Origin: Acidobacteriota bacterium
GTDB lineage: Bacteria; Acidobacteriota; Terriglobia; Bryobacterales; Bryobacteraceae
Direction: 5' to 3'
DNA: 64,000 bases
NCBI GenBank assembly: GCA_016871155.1
Contig: VFZO01000005.1
Coordinates: 1 to 64,000, forward strand
A program made the translations under genes and the position numbers. The notes under the pieces are model-generated. The model was not told the origin of the DNA. It did not search any database and was given only the letters and a program-made list of their open reading frames with translations. Shown here one piece after another: positions 41,832 through 51,501 of the stretch. Position 1 is the first letter of the stretch; every line of letters begins with the position of its first letter.

Positions 41832-44800
41832 ATGCGTTCCCGCCTTCCGGTCTGCCTCGCCTTCGCAACCCTTCTTCCCGTCTCGGCCCAACAGGACCAG
41901 GGACAGATCGCCGGCACCGTGCTTGACGCCAGTCAGGCCGCTGTGGCCGGAGCACGGGTTACCGCAGTCAGCACACAAGGTGTGTCCCGCACGGCAGACA
42001 CAGGTGATAAAGGGTCCTATGTCATCACGAACATCCCCGTGGGACTCTACGAACTCAGCGTGCAGGCCCCGGGCTTCAAGCGCTTTGTCCGCACCAGCGT
42101 AAAGGTCGACGTCGCCACACGAACAACGGTTGACGTCGGCCTGGAACTAGGCGTTGTCAGCGAATCGGTGACGGTGGAGGCATCCGGCGTCCAACTCGCG
42201 CAGGAGACGGCACAGATTGGCCGCGTGGTGGAATCCCGCCAGATCACCGACCTGGCCTTGAACGGACGCAACCCCATCAATCTCGCCCTACTCAAAGCCG
42301 GAGTCGTCGGCGGTAACTTTAACAACTTCAACCCCAACAACCTGCACGAAAGCTTCTCGATCAACGGCGGCCGCCGAAACGGCAATAACATTACGATTGA
42401 CGGAGTCAATGCCATGCGGACACGCGGTGACTTCACCGGCTCCGCCCAGGTCGGCCTGCTGAACGTCGACACGATTCAGGAGGTGCAGCTTCTGACGTCC
42501 ACCTATCCGGCCGAATACGGCCGCGCGATGGACGGCCAGCTGCGTTTTGTAACGAAGAGCGGCACGAAGGACTTCCACGGCACCGGCTGGTGGTTCTTTC
42601 GTAACTCCGTTCTCGACGCCAACAGTTGGACGCGAAATCAGAGTCCCGTACGCGACGACAACCGCCGCGCCGCTCCCTTCCGTTTCAACCAGCCCGGCTA
42701 CGCCATTGGCGGACCGATCTACATCCCCGGCAAGTTCAATACGAATCGCGACAAACTCTTCATCTTCGGTTCGCAAGAATGGCTGGCCTGGCGCCGGGAG
42801 CAAACCTCTACAGCCACCGTGCCTTCCATGGCCATGCGCCGGGGCGACCTCTCGGAACTCCTCAACGCGGCCAACCCGTTCTTCCGCCGTGTACGGGTTG
42901 CCAACGACCCATTAGGCGGCAATGCGCCTTTCCCCGGCAACATCATTCCCGCCGCGCGCCTGAGTGTCAATGGCACAGGAATTCTGCGCGCTTATCCCGA
43001 GCCGACGCCTGGATTCCTGCAAGGCACCGCTAACTGGATTAAGACACTCCCCAACCCGCGCCAGAGCCGCAAAGATACGTTTCGCGTCGATTCCTATCAC
43101 GGCAAACACCGGATCAACTTCACCGGCAACAACTATCTCCACTTTGAAGACGCGCCCTTCGTCACGGGAATGGACCGTTCCAACTCCAAGTGGGACCGCC
43201 CGAACCAGACGGGCGCCATCAACGTGACCACTACCTGGTCGCCTACCATCATTTCGGATTTCACTTTTACCGCCGCCAACGACATCGTCTATATCGGGAT
43301 CTACGAGAGCGAAGGCGTCGCCCGCTATCTCCGCAACCTCTACGGTCTGAACTTCCCCTACATCGTACCTGGCAATAAGCGTATTCAGGAGCGCATCCCG
43401 CGCGGCTTGATCAACGGCTTTGCCACGCTGGATGGCTCCTCGCGTCCGGTAAGTTCGTCGGGTCCCATGTTCATGTGGTCCGGAAACATGACTTGGGTGC
43501 GAGGTTCCGCGCACACCATCAAGTTCGGCTCTTGGTTCGCGCACGATCAGCAGAACAATAACGATCAGAGCGGTGCTCAGCAGAACGGTGAGTTCAACTT
43601 TCTCGACACAGGCCACCCGGCCACCTCCGGCCTGGCGATTGCCAATGCGGCTCTCGGCTACTTCGACGTCTACACCGAACAAGGTCCGGCCGCGTATACC
43701 CTTCTGCGGAGCAACTCGGTCGAGTCCTACATTCAAGACACCTGGCGCGCCAGCAAGAACCTGACGCTCGAACTCGGTGTTCGTCACTCGTACCACCAGC
43801 CGTGGTATGCGAAATGGAATGACATCGCCAACTTTGACGCACGCTACTTCGACCGTTCGCGCCGGGCCGTGATCGACCGGGCGGGCGGTTTCATCGTCTC
43901 GGGAGATCCATATAACGGCATCGTTCTCCCTGGCAACGGATTTCCGGATTCGGCCAGAGGCCGCGCAAACGGCGCCACGCTTCCGAACGTACAGAGGCTC
44001 TTCCAAGGTTTGCCGCGTGGCTTCGCCGACTCCTACGGCAACGCGTTTGCGCCGCGAGCCGGCATCGCCTACCGGCTGGGCGGCAAGACCGTCGTTCGCG
44101 CCGGAGGCGGCCTTTTCCATCACCGCCAGATGCACAATCAAGGCTCACTGTTCCGTAACGCGCCCAACCAGATTCAGGTGCAGGTATTCAACGGCGACGT
44201 CGACCGTCCCGGCGGAGCTACCCGGCGAGACTTTCCTTTCTACATCCGCGGTATCGATCTGCGGTTCAAGTACCCGTCCGCCTACAGCTATAGCCTGTCG
44301 GTTCAGCGTGAGCTTCCCGGCTCAATGCTCGCGGAGATCGCCTATGTCGGCAAGTCCGGCGTGAATCAGGAACGTACGCGTAACATCAACCAGATGACCG
44401 CCGGCACTCTGCAGGCCAACCCCGGCGCGAATGCGAATTTCCTGCGGCCGTACCATGGCCTTGGCCAGGTGGACGTCACAACGCGCGATGGCCACAGCAA
44501 CTATCAGTCCTTACAGATGAGTCTGGACCGCCGTTTCCGCGGCGGCCTCAGCTTCGGCGTCAGCTACACGTTCTCAAAAAACATCAGCGATATCCTTACC
44601 CCGTTTGACGCCTATCGCAACGTCCGTTCGCTCGACGACATGGACCGTCCTCACCTGCTGAACCTCAACTATATCTACGAATTGCCGTTCTTCAAGAGCG
44701 TTACCGGCTGGAGGGCGAATGCGCTGCGCGGCTGGCAGCTTTCCGGCGTGGTGTTCTTCCGCTCGGGTTCTTTGATGTCGGTGGTTGACGGCGTCGACGT

Positions 44801-45170
44801 CGCTGGCGTGGGCCAGGGCAGTGCCAATCAGCCGTGGAACGTCACCGGCAGCATCGTCCAGAGTGACCGCGGCCTGGGCAAGCGTTGGTTCAATGCCGAC
44901 GCCTTCACCGTTCCACGCGCGGGCACATTCGGCAACGCGGGCCTCAACATCATCCGCGGCCCGGGCTTCCAGAACTGGGACGTCGCGCTCTTCAAGACGC
45001 TGCGCATCAATGAGCGGGTCCAGTCGGACCTGCGCTTCGAGGTCTTCAACTTCCCGAACTATCCGCTGCTGAGTAATCCGGCAGTTAGCCCGCGCGCGGG
45101 CAACTTCGGCGTGATCACCTCGAAGTACAGCGAACGCAACGTTCAATTGGGCTGGAAGCTTCGTTTCTAA
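41832..45170 (+). CDS. Oar-like TonB-dependent receptor with carboxypeptidase-regulatory domain
   Basis: This 1,112-residue outer-membrane protein has a signal (SRLPVCLAFATLLPVSAQ). An N-terminal carboxypeptidase-regulatory beta domain (GQIAGTVLDASQAAVAGARV) is followed by a plug (LALNGRNPINLALL, NGGRRNGNNITIDGVN, YPAEYGRAMDGQLRFVTKSG) and a large barrel ending in VQLGWKLRF. These acidobacterial Oar-like receptors are thought to import oligosaccharides or other polymers. It is convergent with the DUF1501 operon and overlaps it by 4 bases at the stop. Confidence 0.9.
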   Translation: MRSRLPVCLAFATLLPVSAQQDQGQIAGTVLDASQAAVAGARVTAVSTQGVSRTADTGDKGSYVITNIPVGLYELSVQAPGFKRFVRTSVKVDVATRTTVDVGLELGVVSESVTVEASGVQLAQETAQIGRVVESRQITDLALNGRNPINLALLKAGVVGGNFNNFNPNNLHESFSINGGRRNGNNITIDGVNAMRTRGDFTGSAQVGLLNVDTIQEVQLLTSTYPAEYGRAMDGQLRFVTKSGTKDFHGTGWWFFRNSVLDANSWTRNQSPVRDDNRRAAPFRFNQPGYAIGGPIYIPGKFNTNRDKLFIFGSQEWLAWRREQTSTATVPSMAMRRGDLSELLNAANPFFRRVRVANDPLGGNAPFPGNIIPAARLSVNGTGILRAYPEPTPGFLQGTANWIKTLPNPRQSRKDTFRVDSYHGKHRINFTGNNYLHFEDAPFVTGMDRSNSKWDRPNQTGAINVTTTWSPTIISDFTFTAANDIVYIGIYESEGVARYLRNLYGLNFPYIVPGNKRIQERIPRGLINGFATLDGSSRPVSSSGPMFMWSGNMTWVRGSAHTIKFGSWFAHDQQNNNDQSGAQQNGEFNFLDTGHPATSGLAIANAALGYFDVYTEQGPAAYTLLRSNSVESYIQDTWRASKNLTLELGVRHSYHQPWYAKWNDIANFDARYFDRSRRAVIDRAGGFIVSGDPYNGIVLPGNGFPDSARGRANGATLPNVQRLFQGLPRGFADSYGNAFAPRAGIAYRLGGKTVVRAGGGLFHHRQMHNQGSLFRNAPNQIQVQVFNGDVDRPGGATRRDFPFYIRGIDLRFKYPSAYSYSLSVQRELPGSMLAEIAYVGKSGVNQERTRNINQMTAGTLQANPGANANFLRPYHGLGQVDVTTRDGHSNYQSLQMSLDRRFRGGLSFGVSYTFSKNISDILTPFDAYRNVRSLDDMDRPHLLNLNYIYELPFFKSVTGWRANALRGWQLSGVVFFRSGSLMSVVDGVDVAGVGQGSANQPWNVTGSIVQSDRGLGKRWFNADAFTVPRAGTFGNAGLNIIRGPGFQNWDVALFKTLRINERVQSDLRFEVFNFPNYPLLSNPAVSPRAGNFGVITSKYSERNVQLGWKLRF

Positions 45171-46462
45171 AACAACTCGCCCACCGGTTCGCCAGTCGTA
45201 TCCTCGAACGAGTTCGCGATCTTGATCGGGCGGCCGATTGGCGTCATGTACTCGCGGTGCCAGTCGATGCCCATGGCCTTGTAAACAGTCGCGAACAGGT
45301 CGCCGATAGATGTCTTGCGTTCCACCACATTCGCTGCGCGTTCATCGCTCTTTCCGACTGTCAGGCCGGTCTTCAAACCGCCACCGCCGATTGCGAGCGA
45401 CCAGCATTTCGGCCAATGATCGCGCCCCAACGCGGCATTGATGTGCGGCGTGCGGCCGAACTCACCCATAACGACGATCATGGTCTCCTGGTAGAGCCCA
45501 CGCGCGGCCAAGTCGTCGATCAACGCCGATAGGCCACGGTCGAGCGGCGGCGTAAGGCGATCACGATGCAGACGGTCGTTGTCCGAGTGCGTGTCCCAAG
45601 AACTGCCGTGATATCCGGCGGCGGTGACGAATCGCGTGCCCGCTTCCACCAGGCGCCGCGCCAGCAGAAGGCTTTGGCCCACGCTATCCCTGCCGTAGTT
45701 GTCGCGTGTCTTGGCGTCCTCCTTCGAAAGGTCGAAGGCGTCGCGAACGCTGGGCGTCAATAGCATCTCCAGCGCCTTGGTCTGGAACGCGTCAAGCTTG
45801 GCGTGTTCCGCGCTCTCCACCCGGGCCCGGTACTCTTTCTCCACGATGCGCCGGAAGGCCTGGCGGCTGTCGATAGCGGCCGGGGTCACGGATTTCGGCA
45901 GACTCATGTCGGCAACTTCAAAATTGCCCTTGGCCGGGTCCGGCACCAGCATGGGGTCGTAGTCCGCGCCGAGAAAGGCCGACCGGAAGTAGTCCTCGTA
46001 CTGCCGTCCCGACTCCCATTTCGGCACGATCGCGTAGGGCGGCATGGCGTTCTTCGCGCCCAGTTCCTTGCCCACGATCGCGCCCAGACTCGGGAACTGC
46101 ATGGCCGGGTTGTGGAGATGGCCGGTCGCCGCGTAGTGGACCGCCTGCGGATGATCGTCGCCAAACGAACTCATGGAACGGATCAACGCCAGTTTGTCCA
46201 TCCGCTTGGCCAGCTTCGGCAGCAGCTCGGATACCTGAATGCCTGGGACATTGGTGGCGATCGGCCGGAAGCTGCTATTTGGCTTCGGGTCGAAGGTGTC
46301 CATCTGTGCGGGACCACCCTCCAGCCACAGCAGGATGCACGACTTCGCCTTAGCCGGCGCGGCTTGCAGACGCAGCGACGATGCGAGATTCAGGCCGAAG
46401 AATCCGAGCGAACCGGCGCGAACGTAGTCGCGGCGGCTCCAGGTGGGTCGGGTGGAAAACAT
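45167..46462 (-). CDS. DUF1501 exported protein (first copy)
   Basis: This 431-residue protein begins with a Tat signal (SRRDYVRAGSLGFFGLNLAS). It contains the DUF1501 core blocks LLWLEGGPAQMDTFDPKP, LALIRSMSSFGDDH, FVTAAGYHGSSWDTHSDN, MGEFGRTPHINAALGRDHWP. DUF1501 is related to the alkaline-phosphatase/sulfatase fold and is nearly always encoded with DUF1549/DUF1553 proteins; its reaction is unknown. It is the last gene of a three-gene operon and has a near relative at 53436-54827. Confidence 0.9.
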   Translation of the reverse strand: MFSTRPTWSRRDYVRAGSLGFFGLNLASSLRLQAAPAKAKSCILLWLEGGPAQMDTFDPKPNSSFRPIATNVPGIQVSELLPKLAKRMDKLALIRSMSSFGDDHPQAVHYAATGHLHNPAMQFPSLGAIVGKELGAKNAMPPYAIVPKWESGRQYEDYFRSAFLGADYDPMLVPDPAKGNFEVADMSLPKSVTPAAIDSRQAFRRIVEKEYRARVESAEHAKLDAFQTKALEMLLTPSVRDAFDLSKEDAKTRDNYGRDSVGQSLLLARRLVEAGTRFVTAAGYHGSSWDTHSDNDRLHRDRLTPPLDRGLSALIDDLAARGLYQETMIVVMGEFGRTPHINAALGRDHWPKCWSLAIGGGGLKTGLTVGKSDERAANVVERKTSIGDLFATVYKAMGIDWHREYMTPIGRPIKIANSFEDTTGEPVGELF

Positions 46463-46471
46463 GCGCCTCCT

Positions 46472-48988
46472 CTAGTGATTCTCGGCGAACTCGCGTGAAC
46501 TGATGATAGCCCAAACTAGATCCTGAATGGCCTGTTCCCGGTTTGCGGTGGCGGCGAGGATACGGTCCAACGCCGCCAATTCCTCGGCCGATGGCTTGCG
46601 GGAGAAGGCGGCAGCGTAGAACTCGGAAACGATTTCGGCGTTCGAGGCGCCGCGCCGCACCAGCGCTTGGGCGCGCGAACCTTCGCCCCAGAGGCGCTGG
46701 TTGTAAGTCGTACCGGCAAGCAGATGGAGCGCCTGCGCAAGCTTCGGCGAGGCATCCCGTTCCGGTACCGAGTACCGGTTGGGCCTTCCGTACGCATCGA
46801 AGAATGGCGATGCGTAGATGTCGGTTTCCTTCAACTCCACCGCGCGGGTGCCGATTGGGGTCTTGCCGCCGCGCCACTCGCCACGATTGGTTCCGACGGT
46901 GAAGCGCTCGCGAACACCGGTGACATCGCCGATGGCGTCCAGCAAAATTTCGGCGTCCAACGCGCGCGGCTGCGAATGGGAAAAGTTGATCCGGTCGGCT
47001 TTGTTCGAAGCGTTCGGCGTACTCGAAAGCTGGTAGGTTCGCGAATTGGCGATCCAGCGAATCAGGTTCTTGAACCGGTAACCGCCGCGGACGAATTCGG
47101 CCGAGAGCTTGGCGAGCAACTCCGGGTGGCTCGGCGGATTCGTGGATCGAAAATCGTCAACTGGGTTCACGAGGCCGCGCCCGAAGAAACCGCTCCACAC
47201 ACGATTGACGGCGGCTTCGGCGAAATAGGGGTGGGACGTCATCCAGGCGGCGAGTTCGCGGCGCGGGAACTCCGTCGTTTCGAAGGGAAACACTTTGCCG
47301 TCGAGCAGCGCCGGCTGCACTTTTTGTTTCGTCCGGGGATGGTAGACGCCCAAGGGCGTGGGCACCGGCACGTCGGCCGCTACCTCCTTGCCCTGCGGAA
47401 AATCGAAGATCACGGAATCCGGATTGCCGCCCAACTTGAACATCGGGCCGAAGAACGCCGTCAGCCCCCAGAATTGGTTCTGCGTCCACTCCTCATACGG
47501 ATGGTCGTGGCATTGGGCGCAATCCAACCGCCGTCCAAGGAACACACGCATCTGCTCACCCATCATGTTTTCGGCGGGAGGCACCACCAGGTAGGGCAGG
47601 TAATGCCGCGACGCCGGACTGTACCCCTGTGCGGCGATGCGTTCGGCGGCCACTTCGCTGTAGGGACGGTCGCGCTCGATGGCGTCACGAATCCACTCCG
47701 AATACTGTTGGGTCCACTTGGGATTGATACCGACGGGGAAGATGGAAACGCGGAACACATCGGAGAGCCGGAATGTCCAGTAGTCAACGTATTCGGGCGA
47801 CTCCAGAAGGGTATCGATCAGCTTTGCGCGCTTGCGTGGATCCGTGTCCGCCACGAACTCGGCGACTCGCGACGGCGGCGGAATGCGGCCGGTGATGTCC
47901 AGACAGACACGGCGGATGAATTCACCGTCCTGCGACAACGCCGAAGGAACGATGTTGAATCGGCGCAGCTTGGCGAACACCTCGTCGTCGATAAAGCCGT
48001 TCGATGCGGTCTTTGGGTAACTGGGCACCGCCGGGCCAACTACGCCCACGCCCACGCGAACGCTGCGTCCTGCGGCCTTGATCAAAACAGCCGATTCACC
48101 CGCGGCCTTCGTAGTCACCGTGCCCGAGGCGCTGACGCTGGCTATGTCGGTATCGCTCGCCGAAAAAGAGACGCGGTGGGTAAAGTCTTCGCGATGTCCG
48201 TCGGCGAACTCCGCCGTCACGAGGATGCGTTGCGTACGCCCCGGCGGCAGAACGATATCGCGCGGAAACGTCTCCAGCTTGACGATGCGCCCGGCATTCC
48301 CCACGGCCGCCGCTTCACCGAACGGAGCGCCCGCGCGGATCCATTGCAGAATCGCCGTGTAGTCATCGGAATCCTTGGCGAATCGCTGACCGCCGCCGTG
48401 CGGCATCTCCATGGAAGCCTTGCGGAGCAACAGACTTTGTTCGGGAGACGCGAGATCGATCCGGGACACCTTCGGCCCACCGGACTCAGAGGACAGGACC
48501 TGGAATATGCCGCCCTCGACGATCCAACGATAGTCTTCCTTCGGATGAATCGCGTTGTCGGAAAGTTTGAAGCCTGCCTGGCCTTTTACGCCACCGTGGC
48601 AGCGAGCGCCGCTGCAACCGCGCCGGGTCAGGATTTCGCCGATATCGCGGGCGAAGCTGAACGGTTTGGTCTCGGCGGAGCGCTCAACTTTAACCACTGC
48701 CGCCGCCGATTTCCCTCCTACCGAAACGTTCAAACTGGTGACGCCATCCGAATTGGCGAAGAGGCGGCTCTCCTTCAACGCCGCCACGCGGACATCCTTC
48801 ACGGTGAAAACCGCTTCGGCGGTCAGGTCGGCCTCCGAACCATCACGAAGGGTCCCAAGCGCGACGAACTGTTGCGACGCGCCTTTGCCACGCAGCGCCG
48901 CCTGGGCCGGCACCACCCGCACGTTCACAAGCTCCGGAACGGCCGCGGTCACCGCGCCGCCGAATAGGAAAACGGCCAGTGACTTCAT
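46472..48988 (-). CDS. DUF1549/DUF1553 (PSD1-type) exported protein with Ig-like domains
   Basis: This 838-residue protein has a signal (MKSLAVFLFGGAVTAA). An Ig-like/BIG2 domain (residues 20-100) precedes a cysteine pattern, C125-x4-CH131 (GCSGARCHGG), usual in this family. A second BIG2-like domain (245-320, SDTDIASVSASGTVT) leads into DUF1549 (about 335-560, VCLDITGRIPP, CAQCHDHPYEEW) and DUF1553 (about 590-820, VNRVWSGFFGRGLV, RWIANSRTYQLS). It may bind haem through CAQCH. Its ATG overlaps the upstream PPC gene's stop (ATGA), preceded by GGGAGG. Confidence 0.88.
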   Translation of the reverse strand: MKSLAVFLFGGAVTAAVPELVNVRVVPAQAALRGKGASQQFVALGTLRDGSEADLTAEAVFTVKDVRVAALKESRLFANSDGVTSLNVSVGGKSAAAVVKVERSAETKPFSFARDIGEILTRRGCSGARCHGGVKGQAGFKLSDNAIHPKEDYRWIVEGGIFQVLSSESGGPKVSRIDLASPEQSLLLRKASMEMPHGGGQRFAKDSDDYTAILQWIRAGAPFGEAAAVGNAGRIVKLETFPRDIVLPPGRTQRILVTAEFADGHREDFTHRVSFSASDTDIASVSASGTVTTKAAGESAVLIKAAGRSVRVGVGVVGPAVPSYPKTASNGFIDDEVFAKLRRFNIVPSALSQDGEFIRRVCLDITGRIPPPSRVAEFVADTDPRKRAKLIDTLLESPEYVDYWTFRLSDVFRVSIFPVGINPKWTQQYSEWIRDAIERDRPYSEVAAERIAAQGYSPASRHYLPYLVVPPAENMMGEQMRVFLGRRLDCAQCHDHPYEEWTQNQFWGLTAFFGPMFKLGGNPDSVIFDFPQGKEVAADVPVPTPLGVYHPRTKQKVQPALLDGKVFPFETTEFPRRELAAWMTSHPYFAEAAVNRVWSGFFGRGLVNPVDDFRSTNPPSHPELLAKLSAEFVRGGYRFKNLIRWIANSRTYQLSSTPNASNKADRINFSHSQPRALDAEILLDAIGDVTGVRERFTVGTNRGEWRGGKTPIGTRAVELKETDIYASPFFDAYGRPNRYSVPERDASPKLAQALHLLAGTTYNQRLWGEGSRAQALVRRGASNAEIVSEFYAAAFSRKPSAEELAALDRILAATANREQAIQDLVWAIISSREFAENH

Positions 48989-50619
48989 GCGCCTCCCTTA
49001 ACCACCATGATAGGAATTTCTTTCACAAAGATACGCGCTCCCAGCTTGCCGCCCACCACTGGTTGTGCATGGACACGGCCGACAACCGGCAGCCGGGTCA
49101 ATGGCGCGGCGTCTCCGGGCGCCAGAACGATGGTCGCTTTCTGGCTCTTAGTGGCGAACCGTTCGCGCTTTGCCATCGACTCCTGAGGAGGACTGTCCGG
49201 CTCCACCTCGGTCGCCGGCATCGCCCGCACGCCGTCCGGCAGGCCGTCGATCGACAAAATCACGAAGCCTTCGTAACCTTCCTCCTGATCGGTTACGACG
49301 CTCAACTTACTCGCTTTGCCCACTTCCAGGTTCAAAGCGTCGGCGGCGATTTTCACCTCGCCCATGTGACCCAGTTGCGGCCGTACCAGGACCTTGTACT
49401 TCATCCCGGCATCTCCGTAAGCGGCTGTAATGTCGCGAATCTCCAGAATAAAATCACCGCCGCGCGGAAAGGAGAACATCGTCTTCGGCCGGATCTGCTT
49501 TGAGGCGTTGCCATTCGAATTGACGTTGGAAAAGACGTTCGTGAAGGCCTCGACGCCGTCGGAGTCGAGCACGCGCAGATACGGATTCATGAGCGGCAGC
49601 GTTGTTTCCGGAGTCTCGATCTCGAACGCTAGCTTGTCGCCCTCCTTGGCGGAGAAACGAACGCGATCGACATCGCCCGGACGTTCGATCGCACCTGTTA
49701 CCAGCGCCGGAACTGGAATTGCAGGTGGAACCACTGGCACCTGCGAGGGCTCCGCGTCGGCGTCAACAATGGGGATGGGTTTGGCAGCCGCGGGCGCCGC
49801 CCGCGCCGCCAGTTCCGTCATCCGGTCCGTGGTCAGGGACCGCGTCCAACTGCGCTCCGTCCAGTCGTTCGCCTTTTCCGCGCTGCGGGCCGGTCCCTGG
49901 TGAATGCGCAGAGTGTATTCCTGCCCGGGACCGCCGTGCCCCCAGAACCCATTCACTCGGAGGAAATACTCGCCGGCCTTCTCGAACCTGTGGGTCAACG
50001 AGACCTCCGTCGTCAGGTTCGGATAGGATACGGCTTCGTCGGAAAACGCGATGCGTATGGGCCGCTCGGAATCGAACCAGCTTCCGCCGGGCCTATAGAT
50101 TCCGATCGACGGATCCAGCGCTTCGCTTGACACCGTCTCAAAAGTCCAGCTTTCGCCGGCCTCGACGCGGATGGAGTAGAAGTCTACTTCGCCGGACTCG
50201 CCGATCCGGCCGTGAATCGCGGCCGGCAACCGCGCAATCCGTTGTGCCTGCGCGGCGATATCGTGCGCGGCGGCTTGTTCGAGGACGGCCTCTTCTGGAT
50301 GCGACGAAAGAAGGAGCGCGTTTGAAACACCGCCGGGTGTCACGGCACGAAAAGACGCTTTTGTGAAGCCGGCGGCGAGCCGTACCGTCACGAAAGCGAT
50401 TTCCGCGTTCTTGCGCTTCGGGTCCGCTTCGATTTTCAGAATCTCGGCAGCGGCGCCTGCGCCTTCAAACCAGACGGCGTAAGCGTCCCGCAAGTTCGAA
50501 CCGCGGATCTGCGCCGCGAACGACGATCCCGGCTGGCCGCTGACCGGAAAGACGGACTCCACCTTGGGCGGCGGGGCGGCGCACAGAGCGGCGGAGACGA
50601 AGGCCCAGCGATAGAACAT
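48985..50619 (-). CDS. Secreted IPT/TIG plus pre-peptidase C-terminal (PPC) domain protein
   Basis: This 544-residue protein starts with a signal (MFYRWAFVSAALCAAP). An IPT/TIG-like domain (VESVFPVSGQPGSSFAAQIRG) is followed by two or three PPC-like beta domains (GEVDFYSIRVEAGESWTFE, GDVDRVRFSAKEGDKLAFE, each with the jelly-roll pattern). No catalytic domain is visible, so it is probably a cell-surface binding partner of the two proteins encoded after it. It is the first gene of the operon; its start faces the SDR gene 65 bases away. Confidence 0.8.
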   Translation of the reverse strand: MFYRWAFVSAALCAAPPPKVESVFPVSGQPGSSFAAQIRGSNLRDAYAVWFEGAGAAAEILKIEADPKRKNAEIAFVTVRLAAGFTKASFRAVTPGGVSNALLLSSHPEEAVLEQAAAHDIAAQAQRIARLPAAIHGRIGESGEVDFYSIRVEAGESWTFETVSSEALDPSIGIYRPGGSWFDSERPIRIAFSDEAVSYPNLTTEVSLTHRFEKAGEYFLRVNGFWGHGGPGQEYTLRIHQGPARSAEKANDWTERSWTRSLTTDRMTELAARAAPAAAKPIPIVDADAEPSQVPVVPPAIPVPALVTGAIERPGDVDRVRFSAKEGDKLAFEIETPETTLPLMNPYLRVLDSDGVEAFTNVFSNVNSNGNASKQIRPKTMFSFPRGGDFILEIRDITAAYGDAGMKYKVLVRPQLGHMGEVKIAADALNLEVGKASKLSVVTDQEEGYEGFVILSIDGLPDGVRAMPATEVEPDSPPQESMAKRERFATKSQKATIVLAPGDAAPLTRLPVVGRVHAQPVVGGKLGARIFVKEIPIMVVKGGA

Positions 50620-50672
50620 AGCGTCGGCTGAGCCCTATCATATCTGGTATTCCCCGGACACCGCCCGCCCAC

Positions 50673-50678
50673 TACACT
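50673..50678 (+). promoter_or_regulatory. -10-like hexamer (TACACT), start-proximal
   Basis: TACACT is followed by GGAGGA and then ATG 50685. Either the GGAGGA acts as a Shine-Dalgarno sequence from a start further upstream, or the transcript is leaderless. The spacing equals that of other genes in the window. Confidence 0.35.
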
Positions 50679-50684
50679 GGAGGA

Positions 50685-51458
50685 ATGTCGAAGGAACTGC
50701 ACGGCAAAGTTGCTCTAGTCACCGGCGCGAGCAAGGGCGTCGGTAAAGGCATCGCGCTGCAACTGGCGCGCCACGGGGCCAGCGTCATTGTGAATTACAA
50801 CACCGATGCGAAGGGCGCCGAGGCGACTGCACAGGAGATCCGGGCGCTGGGCGCGGCCGCCTCCATCGTGCAGGCCCAGGTGGCGCAGGCTGCGGCGGTC
50901 GAAGCCATGTTCGCGCAAGTGGATCGCGACTACGGCCGGCTCGACATTCTGGTAAACAACGCCGGAATTCAAACCTGGAAACAGTTGCTCGACCTGTCCG
51001 AAACCGAATGGGACAACGTACTCGATGTGAATCTGAAGGGCTGCTTCCTGTGCACACAGCAGGCCGCCCGGCGCATGAAGGACTCGGGCGGCGGCCGCAT
51101 CGTGAATATCGGCTCGGGCTGCAACAAGATCGCCTTCCCGCGTTTGGTGAACTACACGGCCAGCAAAGGCGGCATGGAGCAGTTCACGAAGGTCTCGGCC
51201 GTCGAGCTTGGCAAGTACGGAATTCGCGTGAACTGCGTCGCGCCAGGCGCCGTGGAGATCGAACGCACCAAGGAAGAGGCCGGAGACTACGCCGGCACGT
51301 GGGCCGCGGCGACACCGCTGGGCCGGGTTGGTTCGCCCGCGGATATCGGCCGCGCCGTGTTTTTCTTTTGCAGCGAGCTCTCCGACTTTGTGACGGGCCA
51401 GACGCTCTACGTCGACGGCGGACTGTTCGCGCGGCCGCATTGGCCGTACGAGTTCTGA
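50685..51458 (+). CDS. Short-chain dehydrogenase/reductase (glucose-1-dehydrogenase-like)
   Basis: This 257-residue classical SDR has the cofactor loop TGASKGVGKGI, the NNAG strand (ILVNNAGIQ) and catalytic Ser and Tyr-x-x-x-Lys (IGSGCNKIAF, YTASKGG). It ends with the usual FVTGQTLYVDGG block. The substrate is probably a sugar or 3-oxoacyl compound and cannot be fixed. It stands alone, before an ArsR operon whose promoter starts seven bases after the SDR stop codon. Confidence 0.9.
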   Translation: MSKELHGKVALVTGASKGVGKGIALQLARHGASVIVNYNTDAKGAEATAQEIRALGAAASIVQAQVAQAAAVEAMFAQVDRDYGRLDILVNNAGIQTWKQLLDLSETEWDNVLDVNLKGCFLCTQQAARRMKDSGGGRIVNIGSGCNKIAFPRLVNYTASKGGMEQFTKVSAVELGKYGIRVNCVAPGAVEIERTKEEAGDYAGTWAAATPLGRVGSPADIGRAVFFFCSELSDFVTGQTLYVDGGLFARPHWPYEF

Positions 51459-51464
51459 TTTCGC

Positions 51465-51494
51465 TTGATAATATTTTAGCGATGGCTAAAATAT
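51465..51494 (+). promoter_or_regulatory. Promoter overlapped by perfect palindrome, ArsR operator
   Basis: TTGATA (51465-51470) and TAAAAT (51487-51492) are spaced by 16 bases. A perfect 10-bp dyad, ATATTTTAGC-GATG-GCTAAAATAT (51471-51494), fills the spacer and covers the -10. ATG 51502 follows the -10 by 9 bases, giving an almost leaderless mRNA. The arrangement is typical of self-repression. Confidence 0.65.
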
Positions 51495-51501
51495 AGAAGT
51501 C

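Noticed and set aside
46667-48967. 766-codon plus-strand open frame opposite the PSD1 gene
   Set aside because: Shadow of GC-rich codon bias; no recognisable domain, while the minus strand encodes DUF1549/DUF1553.
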